Of a stretch of DNA of 64,000 nucleotides, positions 24,900-36,705 are shown piece after piece; position 1 is the first letter of the stretch; the number at the start of each line of letters is the position of its first letter. Both the position numbers and the translations under genes were made by a program. This DNA comes from Parasponia andersonii (Eukaryota; Streptophyta; Magnoliopsida; Rosales; Cannabaceae): NCBI GenBank assembly GCA_002914805.1, contig JXTB01000300.1, positions 350,618 through 414,617 on the forward strand, in the 5' to 3' direction. Below the pieces are notes generated by a model. That model saw only the letters and a program-made list of their open reading frames with translations, was not told the DNA's origin and did not search any database.

Positions 24900-27691
24900 T
24901 TTTTTTCTTTTTTCTTTTTACCATGCACTCCTTTAGAAGACACGTATACATGTTATCTTACATCATTTATGGGTCGTCTGCGACAGAAATTGCTTTAGCT
25001 TAGGACTCTGCTTACCATGAAGACAACTACTCCCCATGGATTTTTCATGAGACCAACTTTGAGGTAGCCACGTGTCCCATATAACTGCTACAATTGTTTC
25101 GATATCCCTCTCCCAGCACTCGATGCATTTTTATTACAACACTTCACATCTTATTAAAGCTGATTGATGCTTTGTCAAATGTAATAATTTCGCCTCGAAA
25201 TTTTGCCGAGATATCCCGCTGTTTTCTCACCAGTGACACTTTTTCTTTTTCCCTTTGAAAACACACCCAAGATATTTTTTTTTCTTCGTTACAAGGAATA
25301 TAGAAAATTTCAAAGTTGAAACTACCTGAAAAACATAAGGGATAATATCATAAATAATTCACTATTTTCAGTTTTTTAGCCAAAAAAAATTCACATCTTT
25401 TTATTAATATTAAATAAGATTTTTTATTTACGTTTTCCTATTAAATCTTATTGAATTCACGTATATTGTCAAAATTATATTTTTAAATTATTATAAAAAT
25501 ATCTTTATTCTTTAAAACTGTCTATTTGTATTCACAGAAATAATTAAGAGACAATCATCTAGTCCAGAAAATGATTTGCAATTTCTTAGGAATCCAATAG
25601 GAATAGTTTTAAAGACCTAATTTTTTTTTTATTTTATTATTTGATTTCAAAAGTTAAAAATATTTGTTTTCAATAATTTTAACTCTAATTTTTATTATAC
25701 ATATGAATCTGTTAAACTTTGATAGGAAAAAAAAAGTTTTATTTGATATTGTTAAAAAGACGTGAATTTTTTTTTACAAAATGCTAAAAATCATAGGTTT
25801 TTTGATATTATCCTAAAATAATAATAACAATAATAATAATGCTAATGGGCATGGTGAGCTTGTTTGTGATAGTTTTTATTTTGATTTCGTAAAATAAGAG
25901 AAGTTAAAATCATAACTTTTAGTATATTATTTAGATTATATATTTGAAATTTTAATTTTGGGCTCTAAATGATTCTTTTTTTTGGTCATTTATTTAAATA
26001 ATGCCAAATATGAAAATATAATTTTTTATTAAAACCCAAAAAAAAATTCCTTATTTATTTTGAAGCTCTTTCTAAAAAAATTACACGAGTTTAGTTTCCT
26101 TTAAAAGAGTTTTCAGAACTCAAAAATGCTTTTAAAAATCATGTTAAACAACCCCAATATGTGCTCAATGTGACAAAGTCACGTAGTATTAATTTATTAC
26201 AAATTTATTATAATTATGTTTCGTATGGAACATGCTGAAACTTAATTTATTAATTATAATAATTCATAAATAGAATTATATGTTGGCACTAATAATTCTA
26301 AAATAAGTCAATGGCAATTATGAGAACGCGGGGATTTAGAAGGAAACTAATATCATTTTAAACTGATAACTTACCGCAAAGTCAAAAATTATAGGAAGGT
26401 AGTAAGATTTATTGGTAAAAATGTTTACTTCCATGTTTACTATTATGTAAAGTTAACAGAATATATAGTTGTTACGATTAGAGGATAACTAGATTAACCA
26501 TAAAACTCCTAAGGGACGTCAGATACCATCTTTTACGCTAAGTATACAAAATAAAGTCTTGATTTATTAGATAAATCATTATTTGACGAAAAAATAAACA
26601 TGTGGTTTGGCTGGGGGGAAAGAAAAGCATTAGGTCATTAATTTTTTAATAATCCATATATTGATGTAATAGGGGAACAAAATATTTTCTCAAACGTGCG
26701 AAATATAAGATACATGTTCATAAATTGCAATTTTGGTTATATTAGCTTGATGTATATTCAATATCGTTGTATAACTAGATTGCAGTTTTAGTTGATTTGG
26801 AATTATAAAAAAAGAATTATAATCGATCATATTGGCCGAAATTATTCCTATTATGTCCAAATATTCCCTTTATTGGTAATTTTGGGGGGATAGGACATGG
26901 ATACAAGTAATTTGGGCCTAAATGATTTTTTTATAAATCTTTTTTAAAATGAAATTTTTAGGAGTGTGAAAACTTTTTGACAATATAAAAACTTCTAAAT
27001 ATGTCATAAATAATGGTAAAAAACTTTTTGACTTAGTTTTTTACGCATCTAAAAACGTTATTTAAAAAAAAATTCAAAAAAACGTCATTTAGGCCCAATT
27101 TTGTTCAACAAATGTCTTTTGTCCCTAGTCTGGGTTCCTGTAGGTGAGGGCCTTTGCCTATTGGGCCATAATCTTTGGCAACAAGATCCATGTCCATTTG
27201 CATCGGGAATAGGCCCAAGGGATAGAATCCAGAAAGGGCCAAAATGCTAACCTAAAGCCCGATTAACCCCTTTCTTGCCAAAGATATGACATATTAATAT
27301 GTTACAGTGCTGGACAGTAACGGTATATAACGATCGATCTAACAGATTTAATGTGAACATTTTCTAAATATACTCAATTACAACTTACTCCAAGCTTATC
27401 TTAGAGAAGAGGGGAGGAGGTTTTTGGATTGGTTATTAATTACATGGCTTCATTTTTCCATGTTATTTTGTTCATACTATTGTAATGCCCAAATTAGTAA
27501 AACAATTTCAAACCACAAAAAAACTTACAAATTTGAGTCTTCTCCTCTTGTTGACGTACGTCCCATGCACTATTTTGTCATTGATACATTAAAATTCTTC
27601 TTCATCATCATCATCATCATCTTTTTCTTCTTCTTCATCCGCCAAACTCCGGCAGCCACCAATATTGGCGGCGCGCTAGGCGGTTCAGTCG
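24900..27691. other. Intergenic region between divergent HAB-like and USP-kinase genes
   Basis: The two genes are divergently oriented, so both promoters lie here. The left part is AT-rich with many A/T runs. The last 600 bases include TGGGCC/GGCCCA motifs at 27162-27167 and 27212-27217, which may be promoter elements of the kinase gene. An AT/AC microsatellite lies just outside, at 24301-24347. No other gene was seen. Confidence 0.45.
26911..27100. mobile_element. Candidate MITE, about 190 bp
   Basis: The left end TTTGGGCCTAAATGA is mirrored by TCATTTAGGCCCAA at the right end, a nearly perfect 14-bp inverted repeat that continues imperfectly inward. The interior is non-coding and has the direct repeat AAAACTTTTTGAC. 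No target duplication was clear. Confidence 0.5.
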
Positions 27692-30600
27692 ATGGCGCTT
27701 TTAAGGACATCATCAAAGTTGGGAGATGCTAACACCGTTATCGCCATAGATAGGGACAAGCAGACTAGCCAGTCTCTTGTGAAATGGGCAGTGGACCATC
27801 TTTTGCGTGGCCACAAGAAATCTCATTGTGTTATTATTCATGTCATCAATCATGATACTACAAATTCCAGTAGGTATCTTTCTCCTTCATATAATCATAT
27901 TTTTAATCATCTTCACCACCATCCTCAACCGTTCATTCATATATATCACGTTCAACTTTTTTTTTTCCAAAAAAAAAAAAGAAAAAAGAGAAACTAATAT
28001 TAAATAATGTGACATAATTTTCAAATACGTATTATTCTTTTTTCCTCTATAAAATCGACTAGAAATAAAATAGTAGTCATCCAGGTTGAAAAGGAGCCAA
28101 TACGTCCTATTCGAAGGGCCCAAGTGAGAAGAAAATGGGCGGACCTGTTGGCTCCCCGAGGAATCCAATAAACTCAGATGTTAATTAATCTACTCCTTAT
28201 TCTAGAGAAAAAAATATATATATGTACTTCACATGATTTAATAGAGTCTTTTTTTTTTTTCCAAGTTCATATTATTAATATTCACATCATTATAATCATG
28301 TTTATCCTCACCAATCACATTATTATATGTTACAATATGCTGATTTACAACTATACACGTTCCCATAAGATACGTCTCATTCGTATCATTATAACCATCT
28401 TCAACCTCACCAATCACGTTATCATTCATATGTACGTGTTATGACGTACATATTTGTATACCTTTTTGATTAAAAGCAATACGGTATCGATAATAATATC
28501 AGCAGTTGCAAATTAACATTCCCAGTCGACGTGTTAACTTTTATATATGTATGTTAATATAAAATGCTTGTTTGGGAAGCATTAGCAAATTTCATTATTC
28601 TGTGTGCTGATACTTCAGGTAATAATAAAGGAGGACGCTCATCAACTCACGATTTGCAACAGCTCTTCCTTCCATGCTTGGGATATTGTGCCAGAAAAGG
28701 GGTTAGTTTTTTTTTTTTTTAATCAAAATTAAGGGTCAGATGTTGATATATAGAGACTATAATTGATATTTAAACAAAGTTTTAAGGACTATAAACAATG
28801 AAAAATGAGTTGAAGCTGCGACTGATAATAAAGCAGATTTTTCATTTTTTGGTGTGTATAATAACGAGCATTGTAGATTGCAGCAAAGGAAGTGGTCCTT
28901 CATGACATTGATGTCCCAAGTGCAATTGTTGATTATATTGTTAAAAACGACATCAGCAATGTTGTCGTTGGTGCTTCCAATCACAATGCTCTTATAAGGT
29001 CTCTCTCTCTCAACTCTCGGAAGCAATTATGTACTTAAATCACTAGGAATTTTTCAAGGATACGGACATGACACTGATTATATACTAGAAATAGTAAACA
29101 TTTCTGGTGATTTCATGTACGGTATCTTTTTCAGTTGCTTGTATATTGGTATCAATCACAGCAATGTGGTTTTTTCAGGGGCCTTAACATCACTTCGGGT
29201 TCTAATTATTTTACCCTTTTTAACTCTACTTTGATTCTTGAGTCCATGAAGGAAATTTAAGGAAGCAGATGTGCCCACTAGCTTACTCAAATCTGCACCA
29301 GAATCCTGTTCTGTATATGTTATATCAAAAGGGAAGCCTACTAATGTTAAACAAGCTACTATAACTCAAGCACCCAAAAATGATGCACCTAATCCCAGGT
29401 AACACTACAAAAACCAAAGCTTTGTTACCCTCCTCATCATGACCCCAGATTTCTATTCAAAATATATAGGAATGTCCACATTATTTAAAAAAGAAGAAAA
29501 AAAAAAAAAAGGCGGGTTTTGTGTGTTTTGGAGTGCAAGAAATTTGCTCCATAAAATACTGAAAAATGCATGCTTATGTCTTGACATGAAGTGAATATAG
29601 GATTAAAACATGGTGGCACTAAACAAGTTTATGTTGACTTACTCTTGCTATGCAGAAATTTATCGTCCCTTGGAAGTCTAATAGGTGCTAGATCTGAAAA
29701 ACTATCCGCTAATAGGAGCAACAATTTCACGTCGCTGGCTTCGCCAAACGACAACAAGACAAACAGTGGGGCTAATTCCTCGATAGTCTCAACAACTTCA
29801 TCCCTGCAAGGATACCCCTCGTCAGTTTCCAGCGATTTCTCAGGACTAAGTAGTTTCCAATCAACATTGCATAGTTTGCAGTCAATAACAACCTCTAACA
29901 GTTTAGATTCATTCACAAGCTTGGAGAGTTCAGGGAACTCTTTCATAACACCTGTAAGTGTAGTACAATCCTGACATAACAATATAGCATAAAGGGCTAC
30001 AAATAAGTCTCTATGATTCAGCATTGAACATTTTCAGTATGTCTACCCTATAGATTCTATAAGATGATAGATAATTTGGACACCATTTCATTCATGCTCA
30101 TTGCATCACTGACCTGTCAGGACGAGTTGGAAGCCGAGATGAGTAGATTAAACCTTCAGCTAAAGCAAACAATGGATATCTATAACTCACTTCGCGATGA
30201 TTCTACAGAAGCCAAAAAGAGGGTAAGATGACATTCAAAGATGCGTATTTATGTTCATCTTTAAACAGAAGTGTGATTCTGAAAACTGGTACTTGGGGCT
30301 TGTAGGCCAACGAGCTTCAGCTGAAGCCGACAAATGAGCGTAACCTAGAGGAAGCCAAGATGGCAGAAGAGGCTGCAAACGGTTTGGCAGACTTGGAGAG
30401 GCAGAAGACGAAGGTTGCAACCGAGGCGGCTCACATTGCAGAACGGATAGCAGAGATAGAAACCCAGAAGAGAAAATCTGCTGAAATGAAAGCCAAACAG
30501 GAGGCAGAAGAGCTGAATGCTATGCATGGTGGTGTCAAATATAGGAGATATCCAATAAAAGATATCGAATCAGCGACCGATTACTTCAACAATAATCGAA

Positions 30601-31502
30601 AGATTGGTGAAGGTGGTTATGGACCTGTTTATAAAGGCTTTCTTGATCACACACCTGTTGCTATCAAGATCTTGAGGCCAGACATTTCTCAAGGCCTAAT
30701 CCAGTTCCAACAAGAGGTTGAAAAAAAAAAAAAAAAAAAACATATCAATGTTCTTTTTCTATCTTAGAAAGAAAAAAAAGACTCAACAAAATGTAATATT
30801 TACTTGCAGGTTGAGGTTCTGAGCAGCATAAGGCATCCAAACATGGTTCTCCTAGTAGGTGCCTGCCCCGAATACGGATGCCTTGTCTACGAGTACATGG
30901 AAAACGGCAGCCTAGATGACAGGCTTTTCTGCAAAGACAACACTCCCCCACTTCCATGGAGACACCGTTTCAGAATCGCGGCGGAAATCGCCACTGCCCT
31001 TCTCTTCCTTCACCAGAGAAAGCCAGAGCCACTGGTCCACCGCGACCTCAAGCCAGGGAACATCCTCTTGGACCGAAACTACGTTAGCAAAATCAGTGAT
31101 GTAGGCCTGGCCAGGCTGGTTCCTGCTTCCGCAGCAAACAGTGTCACGCAATATCACCAGACAACAGCAGCTGGTACTTTCTGCTACATTGATCCGGAGT
31201 ATCAGCAAACAGGACTACTGGGTGTGAAATCGGATGTGTATTCATTAGGAGTGATGCTTCTACAGATTATAACATCAAGGCCTCCCATTGGTCTTTCATA
31301 CCAGGTTGAGGAGTCCATTGAGCAAGGTACTTTCTCTGAGGTTCTTGACCCTGCAGTTACAGATTGGCCTGTTGAAGAGGCTTTGTCGTTTGCAAAACTG
31401 GCTTTGCAATGCTGTGAGATGAGGAAGAGAGATAGACCGGACCTTGGTTCGGTTGTGTTGCCGGAGCTAATCCGGTTGAGTAAACTTGGAATGGAGGATT
31501 GA
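27692..31502 (+). CDS. USP-domain serine/threonine kinase (RLCK IX / PUB35-52-like without U-box)
   Basis: Eight exons join in frame: 27692-27869, 28619-28701, 28877-28998, 29252-29398, 29656-29953, 30121-30222, 30306-30716 and 30810-31502, giving 677 residues. An N-terminal universal-stress-protein domain (residues 1 to about 165: TVIAIDRDKQTSQSLVKWAV, IVVGASNHNALIR-like end) is followed by a serine-rich linker. A coiled coil follows (about 312-385), then a protein kinase domain with glycine loop GEGGYGPVYKG (about 411), VAIK lysine (about 431), HRDLKPGN (D about 526) and SDVGLARL. The DVG in place of DFG is usual in this subfamily. The closest relatives carry a C-terminal U-box that makes them E3 ligases; here the protein ends at LIRLSKLGMED with no U-box. 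Substrate unknown. It probably acts in the cytoplasm, since no signal peptide or membrane segment was seen. Confidence 0.9.
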
Positions 31503-33305
31503 AGCAATGAAGAAAGATATTAAGGTTGAAAATGGAAAATCTTGAAGTCCATGGCTTGGAGCTTCTGGGATAGTTTTCAAGAGGCCAGAATCTTAGTTCT
31601 GTTATAACAAGAAGAGCTGTATAACTTAAAAACTCATCCTGTGTATAAGTGTGTTAGACATTGAGATTTCTTTGTCCCAGTTTTTGGTTCTACAATAATG
31701 TTCTATCTTTGATTTTTTTTTTTTTTTTTTTTTAAAGTGTTCTTACAAAGGCTAATGGCTCAAACGACAACTATCTTACAAAAACAGTGACTTTAAAGCG
31801 TAATACTTTATAACGACCGTTCAATTTTATTTATTTTTATTTTTAAAAAGAAAATAGTTTAAATTGAAATGATAAAACGATTTATTTCTTAAAAGGGGTA
31901 GTTTTTCTATTAGACGACAATCTATCCTCTAACAATACAGAGAAAGGGCAAAAATTCCAATAAACGACACATTTTACCAAACGACATCATTTTTAAACGA
32001 CAGTAATTGAGAAAACGACAACATGTTAACAAACAAAGACATGATTTAACAAAAGCCACAGCAACCCCCACGCAAGAAACGTACAAAAACGACAACTCTT
32101 CCGTAAACGACATTATATTCCCGAAATGACGGGAACTTGAAGCAGCCGCTTTGTCGGTAAGACTAAAACCGATTCCATTCCGGGACACAATAAGGGGAAA
32201 AAAAAAAAAAACATATACCAGAAACGACAGTTAAAAACCATAAAACAGCAGAATCTTCTATAAACTTATAGAAGACAATAGCCCAAAGAAATGACAGCAT
32301 CTTCTTCAAACGACAACAGCCAAAATAACGATTGTACATCATCTCAGGAGGCCACATGCGTATAAATAACTCAACAAAAGTTTTGATTAGTCAATCGTTT
32401 AATCATAAATTAGAACATATCACCTGAAATAAAAAGACAAAAAATAAAAAATCTGCTGTAGTTGCTTAACAATGATATACAGCAAAGACATCCTTCGATA
32501 TAATCAACTAGCCTACAATATTATTAAATTCAAGCTTGTTGGATTCACCCCCAAAAATAGTGGAAGAAGGGGGGGGGGGAAAGAAAAAAAAAAAAAAAAA
32601 GGCAACAAGCTTGTTGGAGTAGCTTTTTCCCTTCATGAAATAAGCAAGCACTATCTTCTGAATCTAGCAGATACAAGTGGTAGACTTTTCTCAACTTTGT
32701 GTGAACTAATTTCATAAGTGATTTGTCCAAATACATATGAATACGATAGTCCTCGATCAGTTTTGCTTCCAAACCTGGCTCACTGATGGGTCAAATAGGT
32801 TGTTACTTGTTCGGCTGGCAAACAGTTACCTAGCAGCTCCAATCCATGTACTCCATTGCCACTGCCGGATATCAAAAGCTTTTAAATACAGCGCGTATCC
32901 AACGCCTACAAATAGAGTTTGTCAAGAGACAGGTAGTATTATGACCACTGAGTTAGTTGTTAGAGCGAGGTTACGTGATAGAGACAAGAGCTTCTCTCCT
33001 ATTGGTTGTCTAAGAGTCTGTTTACTGATCTGTTATGCCTAACAGTGTATTTAAAGTCTTAATGACTAAAGATTATACAAGACCATTTTCAGAAGTTACA
33101 TCTGTTTTCTCTAATTCTTGATAGACTTCACAATGAAGAACCAGACAATGAAAAAAGATAAAAGAAATCCCATTTTTGACGGAAAGTTTAAAGAGAGGAA
33201 AGAGGTTGAGCTGGTGAAATCCATTCCTAAAGAAGTTTCAAGTTCATATTGTCTCATACAAAAAGTTTCAAGAGACGAAATAAAGAACTGAACCAGACTT
33301 GGGAC
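31503..33305. other. Spacer between convergent kinase and methyltransferase genes
   Basis: It holds the 3' UTR of the kinase gene, a T run at about 31711-31733, the ACGAC motif cluster (31764-32313), and mixed poly-G/poly-A around 32570-32600. The part at 32700-33300 probably includes the 3' UTR of the minus-strand methyltransferase gene. No supported gene. Confidence 0.5.
31764..32313 (+). repeat. Cluster of dispersed ACGAC(A) motifs, one strand only
   Basis: Eleven exact ACGAC pentamers occur on the plus strand, most within AAACGACA, at about 31764, 31813, 31914, 31964, 31981, 31997, 32015, 32089, 32107, 32224 and 32309. I found no GTCGT on this strand. Spacing is irregular. The density is far above chance for AT-rich DNA. 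It may be the subterminal repeat zone of a DNA transposon or a binding-site array. No terminal repeats were found. Confidence 0.5.
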
Positions 33306-35721
33306 TCAAGAATTGCTTTCAGCATTTTGCCTATAGGGGGAAAAAAAAATTTTTATTTGAAGCAAGAATATACAACTGGGCAATACCTGTTCATCATAAT
33401 ATTCTGAGAATGATTGTAAACCTGTCTGCAGTATGTGTTCATATCCACGGTGTTGAAGCCAGCTCTTAGAAACAAGGTTGATAAATAATCTTCAGAGAAG
33501 TAGAATGAGCACTGGTAAATATGAATAACTTGTTATAAGCTGAGCCATACAAATGGTGTACGTCCTAGTGTTAAAATATTATTACTTACAGTACAAAATA
33601 CTTACAGTACCATCCCCTCGGACATAAAAGTCCTCACCGATCATCCTATCTTTGTTCTGTAACTTCACCTAGGAAGTTGACGATAATTTAGACCATTGAC
33701 GTTAGTACAAATGTTCAGTAAAGGGAGAGACACATAAGAAATGGATAAAAATGAATTGAAACCCCCAAACTAAAATTCCCTCACTTGGCTATTGAAAATT
33801 AAATTCCCTCACTTGGCCATTGGAAAGTTAAAAATTCCTCTCCTCCTCCTGTCCCCTTAATTTCTTCTTTTGTAACACGATGAAACCACTTTCATCCCTC
33901 ACTTCTCCATTCTCCCCTTTTCTTTCCTGTTCTTTTTCCTCTTAACAATCAGAATGAACGTTATTGACAGAAGAGGATTATCAATATCTCATAAATAAAA
34001 TAAGATACCACTAGAGTGGTTTAAAATTATACTAACCGAGAAAGCACCTTCAGATATTAAAACAAAACAAAATATTTACTCAACAGATAACCATGATAGA
34101 GAGGACAGGAATAATAATTAAAAAAGGTCATCTCATCCACAAGGCATTTCAGAGAACAGTAAGTTATATCAGAATGCCATTCTTCAATCCTTTCATTTTT
34201 TTTCTTTATTGGTTGAAATATTCTTTTCTTTTTCTGTTTCTATATCTTATACAAGTTAATCACGCATCAATAAAAAGGGCCTATCAGATCCAAGGGCCAT
34301 GGTTGATGTTAATATGCATTGGAACACATTTACCTGAGCAAAATCTCCAACAGCATAATCTCGAAAGAGAACATAACCATTTGGCTGCAAGAAGATAAAG
34401 CCATACAGCATTTAATGTTCAAAAATAACAAAATAAAAAAAAGAGGGTGAGGGGACAAAAAATTCAACCAAATGAGGTACCTTTATCACCCTTCTAATGT
34501 TTTCCAATATCAGGGCCATTTTCCTTGGAGAAACTGCAGACAACATAAAAACCTGTCGATAATGTTTTAGTTTTCAAACAGGCAGTGCCTTTTCCACCTC
34601 AGACAACATAAAGGACAAAATACTTTTTCCAGTGGACAACCACTCAGTCTTACCAATGTAACAACATCAACCGAAAAGGGATCGATTTTGTCACAGAGAT
34701 CCTCATTTGTAACATCAGACACAAATGCATTCACTTTGTCTTCCATGAAATTCACATTTGACTGCATGCATTAGAAAAGGTAAAATTTAGCATGCTCACG
34801 CTGTCACTCTGAGAAATTACAGCATAACTCAATACATTACAGAACACCTCCATATGCAAAGTTGGAAAAGCAAGCTAATTGATCCGCACATTCAATACAA
34901 AATACAACACTTACCTTATAGCAAAAAATAAAAATAAATAAATCAGGGAAAATTAAACAATGAACAAGCTTTGAATGACACAAACAATGACGTTGGACAG
35001 TTTCTTTCTCATATAGAATAATAATAATTATGAAATGACATTGATGGATGGCAGAATATAAGAATAGGATAATATGAACAAGTGTAAGAATTTTGAGGCT
35101 AGAATAAAATGACAGAAAGGTTACAAACCTTAACAAGGGCAATTGCATGAGGCGAGAGATCACAAGCATGAACATAAAGATTGGCGAATGCAGCCATAAG
35201 GGGAAAGAGGGTACTCCCAGACCCACATCCAACCTGCCATTTTCAAAACTGTCAAACTGGGCTTCATAGCAGTATACATATATCTAGATATTAAGCAAAA
35301 AAAACGAAAAGGGGTCAAAATATATACCTCAAAAACTACCTTTCGATTGGGGTAAACGTCATCTTCTGCAAAGAAACATCTCCAGTCCTTCTCCAAGTAA
35401 TGTCTATCCTTAAAAAACTGCAAAATTTTACAGAAATAAGCAAAACCCAGAAGAGAAAATGTCCAGTTATATATATCAAGAGTGTCAGAGGGAGAGAAAA
35501 ACTTTGTCCTGATGGCGTTTGTAAAAGTTGTCCCAGTACTTGGTGGCATTCCTCTGGTAGTGGTCTTCACTATGAGAGCCTCTCTTATGGTCCAAATATT
35601 TTAGGGCCGTTGGATGAGAGTGTCGGCGTGATCGACCGACGGTGGTGATTGATGCCGTTGGTTTGTGGAGGTGTGAATAAGAAGGTGGGACTGGAATGGT
35701 CGGAGCTTGGGTGGCTCTCAT
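33306..35721 (-). CDS. METTL2/6/8-type methyltransferase (probable tRNA m3C methyltransferase)
   Basis: Members of this family use S-adenosylmethionine to make 3-methylcytidine in tRNA anticodon loops (family knowledge). Nine exons join in frame: 35721-35503, 35417-35328, 35233-35129, 34761-34654, 34552-34481, 34384-34334, 33668-33606, 33511-33387 and 33330-33306, giving 285 residues. Motifs in order: KYWDNFYKRHQDKFFKDRHYLEKDW (residues 61-85, given here as the W-rich family signature), the SAM-binding EVGCGSGSTLFPL (about 103), NLYVHACDLSPHAI, DPFSVDVVTLVFMLSAVSP, PNGYVLFRDYAVGD and RGDGTCSFYFSEDYL. The last exon is short and gives NRQNAESNS instead of the RRW-type end I expect in relatives, so the 3' end may be mis-modelled or divergent. 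The first intron has a weak donor (GTTTTT). One ambiguous base (N) lies upstream at about 35845. Confidence 0.85.
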
Positions 35722-36101
35722 TTTTCTCACCTTTGGATTTTTTTTTTTTTTTTTGGCGGTCCCTTTATATGGATTATGGACCTCTTTCAGAAACGGGAAG
35801 ATTCTGTAGCAATGCAAACTCAGAAAATGAATTATGTGAAATGTGNCAAAAACTACATATGTTTAAAATTCTACTCATTATGCTTTCAAAAAAAAAAAAA
35901 TTCTACTCACCATTTGCCTTCGGTTTTTAAATTTGCACGTGGGATATTCACTTCTAATTTTTTGTTTAAACAAATTAAAAATATAAATAAAAGTTTTATC
36001 TTGATTTTCAATTTTTATAAACATGAACCATGTTTATTGGTTAGCAAACTTTATTTAACTATTTGTTTCTAAATATAATAAACTATACAAATAATGATAA
36101 A
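35722..36101. other. Upstream region of the methyltransferase gene
   Basis: A T run (35739-35754), AT-rich sequence and one undetermined base near 35845 are present. No gene was seen. Confidence 0.4.
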
Positions 36102-36661
36102 GAAAGTATCTCGACCCAAAATTTAGGCCAGTGGCAGAAAGAGAATTTCGTAAAAATAAGAAATTCTTTGATTTATTTAAAAAACGTCTAAAAAGTTTTA
36201 GTTTTACAAAACGGTCTATTTTAGATAAAATATTTTGAATTTCATCCCGTGGACCTCTCGCACAGTTCATATATACCATTAAACATAGATCAAATAAATA
36301 CAAAAAAAAAACATAAATCAAATATAAATCCAAGCATCATCATCATCCACGTCAAGGACAGACACCAAAATAGCATACATAAGTTCATAAACAAAAATGG
36401 AAAGTAATAATCTTGGTTCAATGCTAAAACAAAACCCAAACAGTCCAAACACCATAACAACAAACTCTAAGTATTACTAAGATAATGAACTACAATCAAG
36501 ATGACCCCTTACTCCTCTTGATCTCTAAAGTCGCAATTGACACCACCTGAAGAAGGGAGGAAGGGAGTGAGTATAAAATGCTCAGTAGGAAAAATAAGTA
36601 CCTCGGTCGAAAACATATTTTTTTTAATGATGGAAAGTTCATACATAGTTAGTTTAAATCC

Positions 36662-36705
<44 letters not shown>

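Noticed and set aside
24815-25003. ORF rich in Arg/Glu next to the HAB-like gene
   Set aside because: It is the plus-strand reading of a GA/CT microsatellite in the phosphatase leader. It has no domain and lies on the opposite strand to the transcript.
27424-27691. ORF with hydrophobic start upstream of the USP-kinase
   Set aside because: It starts without an ATG, includes a run of Phe/Ile codons from TTC/ATC repeats, and overlaps the kinase start in another frame. It is leader or promoter sequence.
32545-32772. Minus-strand ORF near the 3' end of the methyltransferase gene
   Set aside because: It shows no similarity to the methyltransferase C-terminus or any family, and contains an A/T homopolymer. 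Treated as 3' UTR or spacer.
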